The notes: generated by a model not told the origin, from the letters alone. A stretch of DNA of 64,000 nt from Paragorgia papillata (GCA_035771165.1 JAWNZC010000473.1:716501-780500); one strand, 5' to 3'; positions 11,789 to 23,016 are shown, counted from the first letter of the stretch. A program made the numbers and translations.

Positions 11789-12063
11789 TGTAACGTACCC
11801 GAGCTACCCAATCAATAGACTTCACGACTTTCAGTCAGACAGAACCTCTCTTTATTTTAACAGTTTCGTTACTTTTATACCTTAGGCCCAAGTTGGGCGT
11901 TACAAACAAATAACCAAATATAGAAATACAACTACTACGTATATACATGACCTATGTAAAGGAAGGGTGCTACAGGAAAGGGAGCGTTTACCGCAATTTG
12001 CTATATCATGCTTTTACGCGCAAATTCTGCTAGCTAACTAATTGTCAATTTACATTCGTCACA
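11789..12063. mobile_element. Solo LTR (275 bp), TGTA target duplication
   Basis: Comparison with the paralogous block at 24880-24900 shows a clean insertion here: it starts TGTAACG, ends CGTCACA and is flanked by TGTA on both sides, while the paralog carries a single TGTA. TG...CA ends, this length and a 4-bp duplication fit a solo LTR of a Gypsy-type element formed by LTR-LTR recombination. No internal domain is left. Confidence 0.7.
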
Positions 12064-12963
12064 TGTACTTTAATAACGCATAGTTCTTAGCCAATCAGAT
12101 TGTTTGTTTTTCTTAGGTTGTTGTATAAATATATATATTTCAATCTACAGACACGGAGTTTCGCTGTACTACAGCTCATCAGTGTAGCTTGGAACAATCT
12201 GAATGAATTTCATCAATTACTTATACACATGCGATCGTCGGTGACAACCGCATGTGGGACAGCATAGGTGAAGTACATTCAGATAGCGTGAAGTGCGCAT
12301 GGACCCAGAGTGCTCAAAATTCCACAAGGGTAGTGAGCGTTGCATCATTACCATATATATTACCAAGACCGATGATGCGCGGGATGGCCTCAGAAAAACA
12401 CATCATGATTTCTGTCCAAAACGTGTAAATTGACGAAACTGTACGCATGCCTAAACGTTTTTCGCTGGATAATTCAAAAGTAGCAAATGGACCAATCGTA
12501 TTACGGTGTCAATTTCAAAGGCTAATGAATGCAGACGGATTCGTTAATGTTTTGGCGGTAAACATGACATGTTTATTTTGGGCCATGCCGCGCATCATCG
12601 GTTTTGGTAATATTAATTTTAATATATATTTTTTCATATTTTCCTAAAGTTAAACTCTTATAAAGACCCAATCTCGTTAATTGATAGTTTAGTAAGTTTA
12701 CCTTGGATTTCAAGAACGTTTTGTCAAGTGCCACCACCAGCAGTGTCAGTCTCTCTCTCCGACAATTTTAACGTGTATTTGATCTGCATTTTATACAGGG
12801 TTCTCACAAATATATTATTTGCGATTTCAAACAAATATATGAGAAAGACCTTAAATGAAGTAGTTATGACGTACGTTTTCCTTTTTTGACACGCAGGTCA
12901 CTTGGAATGCAGGCTCAGTGTTTTCTTTTTATGCGCACACTTAGCCGCATATATATTTGCTAA

Positions 12964-14373
12964 ATGGCATATTTCGTTGGAAATCAAAAGGTGGTGTGTG
13001 GAGAATTGATTGATAAGACGAAGAGCTGTCTGAAACGTGAAGGATCTACAATGAGTAATAATTCTGACTTGACAAAAAGGAGTTCTAGCATGAATGGAAA
13101 AAAGTCTCATAGGTGTCCAACCTGCACCAAGACATTTGGTAGTTTATCAAGTTTAAGACGTCATATGGTATTACATACTGAAGAGAAACCATTCAAATGT
13201 GATGTCTGTAAGAAGACATTTTCCCAGTCAAGTGGCTTACTATATCATAAAAGAACACATACTGGAGAGAAACCTTTCAAATGTGATGTCTGTGACAAGA
13301 CATTTTCCCAGTCAAGTATCTTACAATATCATAAAAGAACACATACTGGGGAGAAACCATTCAAATGTGATGTCTGTAAGAAGACATTTTCCTGTCCAAG
13401 TACTTTAATTAATCATAAAAGAACACATACTGCAGAGAAACCATTCAAATGTGATCTCTGTAAAAACACATTTTCCTATTCAAGTACTTTAATAAATCAT
13501 AAAAGAACACATACTGGAGAGAAACCATTCAAATGTGATGTCTGTAAGAAGACATTTTCCCAATCAAGTAGCTTACTCTATCATAAAAGAACACATACTG
13601 GGGAGAAACCATTCAAATGTGATGTCTGTGACAAGACATTTTCCCAGTCAAGTATCTTACAATATCATAAAAGAACACATACTGGGGAGAAACCATTCAA
13701 ATGTGATGTCTGTAAGAAGACATTTTCCCAATCAAGTGGCTTACTGTGTCATAAAAGAACACATACTGGAGAGAAACCATTCAAATGTGATGTCTGTAAG
13801 AAGACATTTTCCCAATCAAGTAGCTTACTCTATCATAAAAGAACACATACTGGGGAGAAACCATTCAAATGTGATGTCTGTAAGAAGACATTTTCCCAAT
13901 CAAGTAGCTTACTCTATCATAAAAGAACACATACTGGGGAGAAACCATTCAAATGTGATGTCTGTGACAAGACATTTTCCCATTCAAGTAGCTTACAATA
14001 TCATAAAAGAACACATGCTGGAAAGAAACCATTCAAATGTGATGTCTGTAAGAAGACATTTTCCAAATCAAGCGGCTTACTATATCATAAAAGAACACAT
14101 ACTGGGGAGAAACCATTCAAATGTGATATCTGTGACAAGTCATTTTTCCATCACTCTAGTTTTGTAAATCATCAAAAGACACATAACACAGGAAAAAGTT
14201 TCAAGTGTAATTACTGTAACATGAATTTGGATTGTAAAGCATTTGATCAACATTTGTTGACCCATGAACTTGAAGCCACAGAACCAAATGGGATGAAGTA
14301 CATATGTTTGAAATGTGATGTCACATTTGGCTTAGCTAGTGCATTGGTAAAGCACATGACTGAACTTCATTAA
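12964..14373 (+). CDS. C2H2 zinc-finger protein ZNF2, 15 fingers
   Basis: This intact single-exon frame of 469 residues encodes 15 C2H2 fingers in series with TGEKPF linkers, and is predicted to be a nuclear DNA-binding protein. Finger 1 (CPTCTKTFGS) and the last three (CDICDKSFFHH, CNYCNMNLDC, CLKCDVTFGL) are the family-specific ends. The middle eleven are near copies with helices such as QSSGLLYH, QSSILQYH, CPSTLINH and QSSSLLYH, and the pair of modules at fingers 6-7 resembles 2-3, indicating module duplication. The family start MKSCLK is changed to TKSCLK here and a 4-bp GATT duplication shifts the upstream frame, so translation would begin at 12964 (MAYFVG) or, more conservatively, at 13051 (MSNNSD). 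No effector domain is present. Confidence 0.85.
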   Translation: MAYFVGNQKVVCGELIDKTKSCLKREGSTMSNNSDLTKRSSSMNGKKSHRCPTCTKTFGSLSSLRRHMVLHTEEKPFKCDVCKKTFSQSSGLLYHKRTHTGEKPFKCDVCDKTFSQSSILQYHKRTHTGEKPFKCDVCKKTFSCPSTLINHKRTHTAEKPFKCDLCKNTFSYSSTLINHKRTHTGEKPFKCDVCKKTFSQSSSLLYHKRTHTGEKPFKCDVCDKTFSQSSILQYHKRTHTGEKPFKCDVCKKTFSQSSGLLCHKRTHTGEKPFKCDVCKKTFSQSSSLLYHKRTHTGEKPFKCDVCKKTFSQSSSLLYHKRTHTGEKPFKCDVCDKTFSHSSSLQYHKRTHAGKKPFKCDVCKKTFSKSSGLLYHKRTHTGEKPFKCDICDKSFFHHSSFVNHQKTHNTGKSFKCNYCNMNLDCKAFDQHLLTHELEATEPNGMKYICLKCDVTFGLASALVKHMTELH

Positions 14374-14850
14374 CCCTAAATTTCCCTCTTAGTCTTACAC
14401 CTCTTAATATTTTACTCTGGCTAACACCAGATGATTTTACTCATCGAGGCAAGAACTCTAGTAGGGAAAGGGTTAAAAAACTATCTTGTTAACCCTTTCC
14501 CTACCATGGGCCTTTTAATGTTTTACTCTGGCTAATGCTAGATGAGGGAAGAACTCTAGTAGGTTCTGTCTAGTTTTCCAGAAGTAAGTGCATTTGTGTA
14601 GCACAGTGTATTTTGAAAGGATGAGTAGTGGTTGAACACCATAACAATTTTTGCTTACAATGAATCCTGGTTGATGTAAGTAATTAGTATCATACTACTT
14701 GTGAATAATAAATTTTATTATAATGAGGGTTTATCAGGTCTGATGTCATGAATGTCATACCTTCTTTGATTGGCCAATAATTTTTTGATATTTTCTATTG
14801 GCCAATCAGGAGAAGGCATGACATCATGATGTCACATGCTTGGAAATTAA
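14374..14850 (+). repeat. Shared 3' flank of ZNF2 with hairpin and MITE
   Basis: It matches the ZNF3 and ZNF1 downstream blocks. It contains the hairpin at 14461-14504 and, from about 14713, a foldback-like sequence (TTGGCCAATAA against CTATTGGCCAATC) that is better preserved at 28622-28790. Confidence 0.75.
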
Positions 14851-15400
14851 TCTCGCAAATTGGGCCAAGGAAATGTCCTATAGTTCCCAGTCCACTTTTC
14901 ACCCAGATTTTCTAGGTCATTGATTCTTCTTGACATAGCAAATGTTTACAAAGTTTTGGCGGTTTGTTTGGAAGACTGGGTCAAAGACTTGTTCTGTCTT
15001 GATCACATCCAAAATCTCCTAACTGCACATGTTAGCTTTCGTTCAAGATATTGGGTGTGCTGACTCATACTATAATTTATGTATATATATATTCAAGATA
15101 TTCGGTAATAATTCCATGTCCTACATAACCCAAGTACTTCATGAAAGCCATACCCCAACACACAACCTAACCTAAGGATGGCAATTCGTGTAAATAGGAC
15201 ATGGACGTATAACCAGATATTCGGTGTGCTGACTCATTATATAATTTATAAAGACATTGCAGATTTTGAATGTGATCGGGAAGAAGCAAGATTTTGATTC
15301 AATCTTCCGAAATGATAGCCAAAACGTTGTAATCAATTTCCAGACAATGTAGTAATATGCATGACGGAGCAATTCCAGACAAAAATGAAACTGGGCACTA
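14851..15400. other. Unassigned sequence with internal duplication
   Basis: Near-copies of TATTCGGTGTGCTGACTCAT occur at about 15048 and 15219, suggesting a local duplication. Nothing else was recognised. Confidence 0.4.
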
Positions 15401-15404
15401 GCGA

Positions 15405-16810
15405 CATAACCTGGCGTAAGGGGAGTTCAAAGTTTATTTCGCCATATTGCACAACCCGATCTCTTACCAAAATTAAGTACGATTTCAGCAACGCAATGTA
15501 AAACTTTAGCTCCAACTCTCTTGTAAATCACTCGAACATCAAGCGTATAGCAAAGTAAGTAACCAGAGGTTCATCTTCGTCATCTGTAGTCTGAAATATC
15601 CTCTTTCTCGTTATTAAACGAAGTGTATTATGTATATCTCCTCGTAGGAAAGGGATACGTTTCGGGTTACGCGTGTTTACTTCTAATATGTACACGTTAT
15701 TAACTGGCATATACAGGGCAAAATATAGTTTATAAATGCAGTTTAAGTCTAGATCTAACTACATATTGATTGTATTTTTGTCGAATTAAACGTGTAATTA
15801 TTTTGAAGAACGAAGCAATTTTATTTGGGAAATTTGACACCATTGGCATTGAAGGCTGATAAACAAGCGGAAAATACGGATATTCTAGACAAATGTTTGC
15901 TTACGCCAAGTTTCTGCCGAAATCTGGTGATTTGGCCGCTTATTAAGAACCAAAATTTTAAGATAATACCTCTTCACCCAACATTCTGGACTGCGTTTGC
16001 TGTTATCGCAGTATCCCACTATACAGCGAGGCGTTTTGTCTCTGCTCAACACCTTACTCCACCATACTTACCCGTTTGGATGGTTACGTGTTAGCTCAGC
16101 TGACCGAGGGGTGGCCTGGGACGAATACTGTTACTTGGACTCAGGATAAGATCCATGAAAGTGGTATCTTGAGCTGACCACCACCCCCCGAAGAACTAAC
16201 ACCTCTACACCAATTAACAATTGGTGGAAAATTTAAGAGAACATAATTGAGTAGGAGAACCAAATGAAACAACGAATCAAGAAGGAAAAAAAAAAGATTT
16301 ATAACTGATACCAAATGCTCTATCACGCTCACCTTACCTAGCCCCCCTCGGCCACGTGACGTGCTGACGTATCGAAGCCTGGTTATCTAGCTGTTAACCT
16401 TGGTTATTGCATAACCCCATTAAAATCGACAAACAGCCGCGTCCCGTGTCTGCCACAATGGTGCAGCGACCCCTCAGTTGAGGAAACGTTCGTATTACAG
16501 CGTTTCTACGCGTTGGTTATCAGCGATAATGGTCTAAAACATACCAGCTCACAGGAAAGTGATCCAAACAACGATTAAAGACGAATTCGACAAAAAACGA
16601 AGCGATATCCTTCTTGCGCGCTCGCCCCAATGGTTTTGCACCCCTTGCACAATTTAGTTTAACATCCCGCATGTGGGACAGAATCTCACTTGAGTATCAT
16701 GATAATCATCATATTCGTCTGTGTTAAGAAATGATGATTATCATGATACTCAAGTGAGAGGACATGTTGCCTAGCAATATGGCGAAATAAACCTTGAACT
16801 CCCCCAGCCT
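15405..16810. mobile_element. Possible TIR-bounded element
   Basis: The sequence near 15419 (GAGTTCAAAGTTTATTTCGC) and that near 16775-16800 are reverse complements over about 30 bp (GGCGAAATAAACCTTGAACT on the right). The interior includes a candidate LTR (16089-16457). I recognise no transposase, so the unit is tentative. Confidence 0.4.
16089..16457 (+). mobile_element. Candidate LTR followed by a primer-binding site
   Basis: A segment bounded by TGTTAG and GCCACA is followed one base later by TGGTGCAGCGACCCC (16459-16473), which looks like a tRNA-primer binding site complementary to a 3' CCA end. No second LTR, gag or pol is seen, so this would be a 5' fragment. The left boundary rests only on the TG rule. 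Confidence 0.4.
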
Positions 16811-16817
16811 AGACCTA

Positions 16818-16981
16818 GGCCTTCTACAATCTCGTCCCCAGAGCCAAATTGCCCCGGCCGCGCGGGGCAAGTTAAATGGCTCTGGGCAAATGGATTTGAG
16901 ATGCCCCTGCATTTTGAAGTCTGAGTCACTAATATTTTGTGCCCCGCGCGGCCGGGGCAATTTGGCTCTGGGGAAGAGATT
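16818..16981. mobile_element. Short foldback MITE with GCCCCGGCCGCGCGGGGC arms
   Basis: The arms CTCGTCCCCAGAGCCAAATT and AATTTGGCTCTGGGGAAGAG flank an inner GC-rich inverted repeat. The CTCGTCCCCAGAGCC terminus recurs at 29864, 33555 and 56236, so it marks a widespread terminal-repeat family. Confidence 0.65.
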
Positions 16982-17105
16982 GAACTTCGCCCAGATATTC
17001 AATACCTACACTTGTCAGTATATACATCACATTATCTCTAGCACTCTCGTTATATTATGCACTACTGAGCTTACATTTTCTAGCAGAATTACGATGCAAT
17101 AACAA

Positions 17106-17159
17106 AAGAAAACCAGCAGTAATGTTCCAACACATTTTATTGTTCAGAATATATTTGAA
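17106..17159 (+). repeat. Left fragment of the ZNF3 upstream duplicon
   Basis: It matches 10180-10236 upstream of ZNF2 (AAAACCAGCAGTAATGTTCC...). The duplicon is broken here by Helentron A and resumes for 33 bp at 20563. Confidence 0.85.
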
Positions 17160-17317
17160 CAAGACGCCCGCTAGGCGTTAACTCGGGCTACTGGGCAATG
17201 GGCATGGTGATGCGGACAACGACATATTGGTGGAGGAGGACATGTTAGAAAGCTAGTTAGAAAGCGCACATTTGTTTTACAAAGAACAATTTTTTATTGA
17301 CTACTATTATAAACTTA

Positions 17318-18058
17318 GGGACCGTTCATTATTTATCGGGGGGGGGTGGGTGAGAAATTGCCAAACTTTTTTTTTTTTCAGGTACCCCCAAAGCAAAGTT
17401 TAAAAATTTGGTAGCCCCCTGTTTTTATTTGACATAATTCCAGTGCCCCCCCCCCCTCAACCCTTCAAATCCTGACATTAATCTTAAAACTAACCCCACC
17501 CACCCTACCTATAAAACCTCAAAATTCAATTACCCCATTAACCCTAAACCTAACCTTAACCCTAAATATAACCTTCTTAACCCCAACCTTAATTCCCACC
17601 CGACCCGCACATTAAACCAATTGTCACCTTAACCTTCTCCTTAATCTCAATCATAAGTATTACCCTAACACCTTAAACCTTAAACTATTAACCATTCTCC
17701 ACTACTATTCACCAACACAATACACCAACACAATACACCAAGGATGGTAAGTCACAACCAGGATCTAAATACCTGAGCCTTATGGTTTACTTTTACTTTA
17801 CATTTTACAAAACAACACAAAATAATTCCAATTAAAGGCTTTTCTGAATGATTTATCCCAATAAGAAATGTTTGTTTGTATAATAATGTTGATCATCAAA
17901 GACTCTTATCCTTGTTTAATACAAAAACTTTATGCCCCCCCCCCCCTGCTTAAGAATTTATAAATTATTTCAGGGTCCCCCCAAAAGAAGTAGCAACAAT
18001 TTCAGGTCCCCCCATTTTCTCACCCATCCCCCCCCTCCGATAAATAATGAACGGTCCC
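17318..18058. mobile_element. Harbinger-like MITE with telomere-like interior, nested in A
   Basis: The inverted ends GGGACCGTTCATTATTTA are flanked by TTA duplications, typical of PIF/Harbinger. C and G runs of 8-10 bases follow each end, and the interior holds degenerate CCCTAA-type tracts (17540-17640). A copy sits at the same place in Helentron C (45630-46309), so the insertion predates their divergence. No transposase is present. Confidence 0.75.
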
Positions 18059-19390
18059 TTACATGCATGGACAACCCAGATTGGGACAACATATAATTCA
18101 TATACAGAGCCATCATGACATTGCTTTAACTATATCTTGAACTATATGTATGTTATTGTGACATTTTGTGTACATATTACACTTTAATATTTTAGTTATT
18201 GTTAATAAACTGTTTAGATGGTGTTCACAGATCTCACATAACAATATCTGAAGTCATTCATTTTAAAGGCCGCAATGTTTAGCATTATCAACAGCACTGC
18301 TCATGCTATATATCGTTCTGTTCTTGGGGGAGAGGGTTGAGAGGGGTAGGGATTAAGGGAGGCAGGTACCCTCTCCTCCAGAACAGAAGGCTACTTTTTG
18401 TCATGCGAATAATACATGTTTGAACTCTTGTTTACTTTTCAATCAGACTTTTGTTTTTTAACTTTGTGGTAGCTGAAATTTTATTGAAAAGAGTCGAAGA
18501 GTCTGATTTTGACAGTAAATAACAGTATATTATAGTCGGCTAAGCCGACTATAACGCTAACCAGACTGAACACATAATTTCTTTATGCAAGAAAATAATC
18601 TAAACTAATATCTAAACAAAAACATGTTGTGCTCTAACTCAAGACAGGCGAAAATTTGACAAAGATTGCCTACCAGGTGGTGGGTGCTCTGCAGTGGGGC
18701 TTATCGACACAAAAAAAATTGAAAATGTCAAATGCCCCTGGGTATGCCCTCCCTCCCCCGGGTCGGGCAAAACATTGATTCAGTTTCAGATTGGGATTAT
18801 ACAATTCCCTCGTTCAGTCGTTCTTTAAAATCACCTGATTAACTTCATTACAACTAGTGATCACAAACAACACCCATTGACAATTTGAAACTTTGACTGC
18901 ATGATAAAAAATCTAAAACAACCAGATCTCAAAACACAATTTGTGAATAGACGATGAATAGTATAAACTAGTATTAAAATGCATGTACCATAGGATTGTG
19001 TTTATTTTGTATAAACTGGCACCACAATAAACAATGCAAGTAAAAACAAGTAAACAACTGAGAAACAGTGAAATGTCTTTCAAATATTCAAAAACATCGA
19101 TAAAATGGCAATAAAAGCTTCGTTCAAAAGAGACAACCACTGATCATCTGGAGACAACTCGGCCAAACCTTGGTTTCGCAATTATTAAACATGGCTGTTC
19201 TATAACGTCTTTCACTCCTTCAGTTTAAAGTTTCCAATTATTTTTAATACACCTTGATTCGCTGACAGTCCGGCTACTCTGACATCTTTGTTTGAGACAA
19301 CTGCTGTGTAGTGTGCCAAGAAATGGTTTAGCAAAGAGAAAGGCTAATTTGTGCTAAATTAGCATAATTTAGCTTTATTTCAAAAGTTAA
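18059..19390. other. Non-coding interior of Helentron A
   Basis: It contains no protein domain. A CTGTTCTTGGGGGAGAG / CTCTCCTCCAGAACAG inverted repeat lies at 18308-18387. The segment is repeated at 46310-47635 in element C, and its right part (about 19030-19320) again at 44893-45180 in fragment D. Confidence 0.6.
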
Positions 19391-19937
19391 ACTGGTGTAC
19401 CAAAACATTGAAATGGTGGTCATACTGGTGTACCAAATCAATGAGATGGTGGCCATACTGGTGTACCAAAACATTGAGATGGTGGCCATACTGGTGAACC
19501 AAAACAATGAGATGGTGGCCATACTAGTGTACCAAAATATTGATTTGGCGGCCATACTGGTCTGCCAAAACATTGAAATGGTGGCCACACTAGTGTACCA
19601 AAACAATGAAATAGTGGCCATACTGGTGTACCAAAACATTGAAATGCTGGCCTTTCTGGTGTACCAAAACATTGAAATGGTGGTCATACTGGTGTACCAA
19701 AACATTGAGATGGTGGCCATACTGGTGAACCAAAACAATGAGATGGTGGCCATACTGGTGTACCAAAACATTGAAATGCTGGCCATACTGGTTTACCAAA
19801 ACATTGAAATGGTGGCCATACTGGTGTACCAAAATATTTAAGTGCTAGCCATACTGGTGTACCAAAACATTGAAATGGTGGTCATACTGGTGAACCAAAA
19901 CATTGAAATGGTTGGGCCATATTGGTGTACCCAAACA
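19391..19937. repeat. 33-bp minisatellite in Helentron A, about 16 copies
   Basis: The unit is CTGGTGTACC + AAAACATTGAAATGG + TGGCCATA (33 bp). Because 33 is a multiple of 3 and the unit has few stops, long frames are open on both strands (11-residue repeats such as VYQNIEMVAIL); these are not genes. Units alternate among AACATTGAAATG, AACAATGAGATG and other variants. Confidence 0.9.
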
Positions 19938-20562
19938 AGAACACACACTTGATGAAAGTACAGTAATATATAAACTGTTTAATAACATCGAATTTTAGTG
20001 CAAGATATCAGTACAATGATAAACAATACAAGCAAAAATAAAGCAAAAATGCTTACATACAGCATTTACAGACACAAGTCAGTTCAGCTAAATGACAACT
20101 TCGATGAAGATGTAAAACACAGCATGTTTACCTTTCACTTGCAAGTTGGCTTTATCAACTTTCTTTGTTCTTTGATTTACAGCACTTGAGCAACATTTTT
20201 CAGCACAATTTAATTAATAACACATGTATTAAAATTGATCGAGAACACATTGATCGAGAATTTTCGTATTAAGTTTGATCGAGTACTACACATTTTCAGC
20301 GTACGGTTATCGAGATCGCGGACCAACCTAGGTCTACTATAGTATAAAAAGCATTGCGAGCGTGTTTATCATTAAAACACAAATTAACTTCGAACAACGC
20401 AACCAAAGGCGTCAGGAGAAGAAAAAAACTCGCCACTCCTGCATGAAAATCCGCCATGATGAAGCATCAGCATTTGAGCTGTGACGTCAGAAGTGCCGTT
20501 TGGCGACACAAAAAAAAAAGCAGAGCCAAAACCTAGACTCGTCTACCTGCGGTAGCCCGAGT

Positions 20563-20595
20563 AATAAAGATACCCAGTACATATACTCTTTTATT
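20563..20595 (+). repeat. 33-bp host remnant between Helentrons A and B
   Basis: It corresponds to 10235-10264 (TAAAGATACCCAGTACTCTT) of the ZNF2 upstream block, with a small ATATAC insertion. It proves two independent insertions into neighbouring TT dinucleotides. Confidence 0.85.
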
Positions 20596-21128
20596 ACTCG
20601 GGCTACTGTGGTAGAACGAGTCTAGGTTTCGGCTCCGTTTGTTTTTATTATTTCTATTTTTTTTCGCCAATACCTCGCATATATGGAGCTTAGACTTCGA
20701 GTGCTCGATCACTATTCACTTCGAAAATTCATCGACAGTCATGTTCCTATTCTGTGGTTGTATCAAGCACATCACTGATCAACCGTATAAACAACTTACT
20801 TGGAAAACCTACCAACAATTTTGTCAAAGGTAAAGCTGGCCGAAGCTGTTGCATCCAAGTGGCAACCGAACAACCGACAACGATATACAGTATATTTTTC
20901 TCATGGCTAGCAGGTCTCGATATGAGGATCAAAACGCTAAAATTCTGGATCTTTATATTGGCACTGCGATGTTCATAGGTTTTCCACTTGGCTTACAAAA
21001 TCCAAGGTGTGAGAACACAAGGAACATTCATGAAGATGACAGACTTTGAGGAAACAGTTTGTTGACATAATTACTAAACGAGTTTTATATTTGTTATGCT
21101 GAGTAGGAAGCTTGTATACACATGTATG

Positions 21129-21236
21129 TAATAGATAAAGCATGAGCAGCGATCTGTATCGGGCGAGCTACAAGCGAGTCGTAGTAAATCAGATACAGAT
21201 CGGCTGCGAATGCTTTATCGTACTTATCAAATGGAT
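21129..21236. repeat. Hairpin inside Helentron B
   Basis: GATAAAGCATGAGCAGCGAT and ATCGGCTGCGAATGCTTTATC arms pair imperfectly around a 50-base centre. It is probably a small foldback MITE. Confidence 0.6.
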
Positions 21237-21739
21237 GCATCTAAATAGCCATGTTTTCAAACTATTTTTCAAATTGGAGTGATTTTAGCTAAGTAAATTG
21301 AGGGAAACGTTTATGTAAATCAGGACAAATCTGTACGCGATTTACAGATATTGATTAAACATTAATTTATTTTGAATTTTCCTTATGAATTATTAATGAA
21401 TTTGATAAGTTCTATGTACCATTTGCGTTTTTACCGACTGTTGCTTGTCTTGAGTTTGAGATGGGCGATGGACAGTAGCTTTTAATATTGATCCATTAGG
21501 ATTTATATTCAATGTCGTATTAAGTGCTTTGAACCTTGAGTATGTAATTTTGGCACAAGTATGTTATCCATATCTTGATGTTCATTTTGATATAAATTTT
21601 GATGCATAGAGCCATAGATTGAGTAAAAATATATTCATCATAAAAATAACTTTCAACCAGTCATGTTCCTCATATACATACAGTAATACTTTAATGACAT
21701 ATCAGCCATTATAACATCAACAGCCAAGTGTGTATTATT

Positions 21740-21932
21740 TAAGAAATAGAAAACATTTTCCGTGTTTCCATAGAGTTATAGAAACACGAGTGGAAGTTTG
21801 GGAGAACGAGAAATTGTAGTGGGAACACGAGCCCGCAGGGCGAGTGTTTCCACGCTATTTCGAGTTCTCCCAAACTTCCACAAGTGTTTCTATAACTCTA
21901 TGGGAACACGGAAAAAATGTTTTCTATTTCCT
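21740..21932. mobile_element. Palindromic MITE inside Helentron B
   Basis: About 75-bp arms are near-perfect reverse complements (GAAATAGAAAACATTTTCCG at the left, its complement at the right; inner GAAGTTTGGGAGAACGAGAAA). Non-coding. Confidence 0.75.
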
Positions 21933-22282
21933 TTATAAAATAACCTGTCGAAAATAGGTGAAAAACGTAAAAATAATCATTGCATCAAAGCGTAAATTCT
22001 CCTTACTCTTCATAATGGCGTATGATGGCGTATAATGGCGTATCCTACACCGTAATGATGGCGTATTGAATGGCGTGGACCTTGCCGTGTTACCATAAAG
22101 TTTTATACAATACCCTGGTTGCTATGCGTGTTTTCATTGGTTGTTGCCCATGATCTATTAGAGGACAGACGCATGGTCACGTCAGATCACGTCAGATCAC
22201 GTCAGCTGACTTGCTTTTTTCCTTTTTCATGCCCCAAAATCCAGCAAGAGTTTCGACAAAAACCTTTTAAACTTTTATTGTA

Positions 22283-22476
22283 TAAAACAAATAGATTTCA
22301 TTTTTTTGTTGTCTGTTCAGTTATAGATGCACAGAAGACATCACAACGTGGTAAGAACATCAGTGACCCACTCGACTGCGTCTCGTGGGCCACTTTTTTG
22401 TTCTTACCACGTTGTGACGTCATCTGTGCATCTATAACTGAACAGACAACGGCAAAATGGAATCTATTTGTTAAAT
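22283..22476. mobile_element. CRE-palindrome MITE, copy 3
   Basis: It belongs to the same family as 10430-10635, here inserted in Helentron B. Arms contain AGTTATAGATGCACAG and ACAACGTGGTAAGAAC; the centre is GACCCACTCGACTGCGTCTC. Confidence 0.8.
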
Positions 22477-23016
22477 AGAAACACGGCTTTCAACCAATCG
22501 CCGCGCTTGTTTTCAAAATGTTATTTTATAAATGCTGATGGTACCAAAATATGTAGAGAAATTACAGCGACTGACATTCACGTACAGGCTACATACAGTA
22601 CCGGCAGTGCTGCAGAGTCGAAGGGTCTTCCCAACATGCTCTAAAGCAAACACATGGAATCAGGATTCATGTTGTATGAAGATTGCATAGACGTAGGGTG
22701 TGGGTATATTTTACTAGTCACCTATTGCATATTTGCTAGTGCATCTGTACCTGGCCTACACACGTGAAGTTTGGGCACCTCAGACAAATGAATTTTAGTC
22801 CCGCATGTGGGACAGAGAAGTCCTTTAGGCTTCAGGATCACCTAAATTCTAGATACTTTGACAATTCAGGATAATCCTGTTCACCAATGTGAAGTGTGCA
22901 CCACATTCAGCCTTCGATCTGATCTTCCCCGGCCCACTTGACCTCTTAGCTCATGCGATATAGAGACCTCCACATTTTTCCAGTAGCCCGAGTGAACACC
23001 TGACCCAGGTGTCTTG

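Larger units (their letters stand above)
10168..12963 (+). repeat. Upstream duplicon of ZNF2
   Basis: This 2.8-kb block recurs upstream of ZNF3, split there by two Helentrons: 17106-17159, 20563-20595 and 23017-25737. It carries CRE-type palindromic MITEs (10430-10635, 10885-11065), a solo LTR (11789-12063) missing from the other copy, and a 12360-12640 block also present upstream of ZNF4 (57530-57810, inverted). It holds the empty target sites of Helentrons A and B at 10235/10236 and 10263/10264. Confidence 0.85.
17160..20562 (-). mobile_element. Helentron/Helitron2-like element A (3.4 kb)
   Basis: On the minus strand the element begins ACTCGGGCTACC (at 20562) and ends with GTAGCCCGAGT, then a short stem-loop (ACGCC/GGCGT), then TCTTG (at 17160). 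Asymmetric terminal inverted repeats with a hairpin beyond the right repeat, insertion into TT and no target duplication are the hallmarks of Helentrons (Helitron2). The empty site is preserved at 10235/10236. No Rep or helicase frame is visible, so it is non-autonomous. The interior carries a TTA-flanked MITE (17318-18058) and a 33-bp minisatellite (19391-19937). It is closely related to element C. Confidence 0.8.
20596..23016 (+). mobile_element. Helentron/Helitron2-like element B (2.4 kb)
   Basis: It begins ACTCGGGCTACTGTGG and ends with CCAGTAGCCCGAGT, then a 7-bp stem-loop ACACCTG-ACC-CAGGTGT and TCTTG; the flanks are TT on both sides and the empty site survives at 10263/10264. It lies in opposite orientation to A. 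Its interior differs from A and C except at the termini, and includes a hairpin (21129-21236), a palindromic insert (21740-21932) and a CRE-palindrome MITE (22283-22476). No replication protein is encoded. Confidence 0.8.

Noticed and set aside
13199..14167. Frames of 60-210 residues reading HFPNQVAYSIIKEHILGRN-like repeats inside ZNF loci (also at 3538-4074, 27441-28073, 56477-57106)
   Set aside because: These are alternative-frame readings of the zinc-finger modules, explained fully by the real frame.
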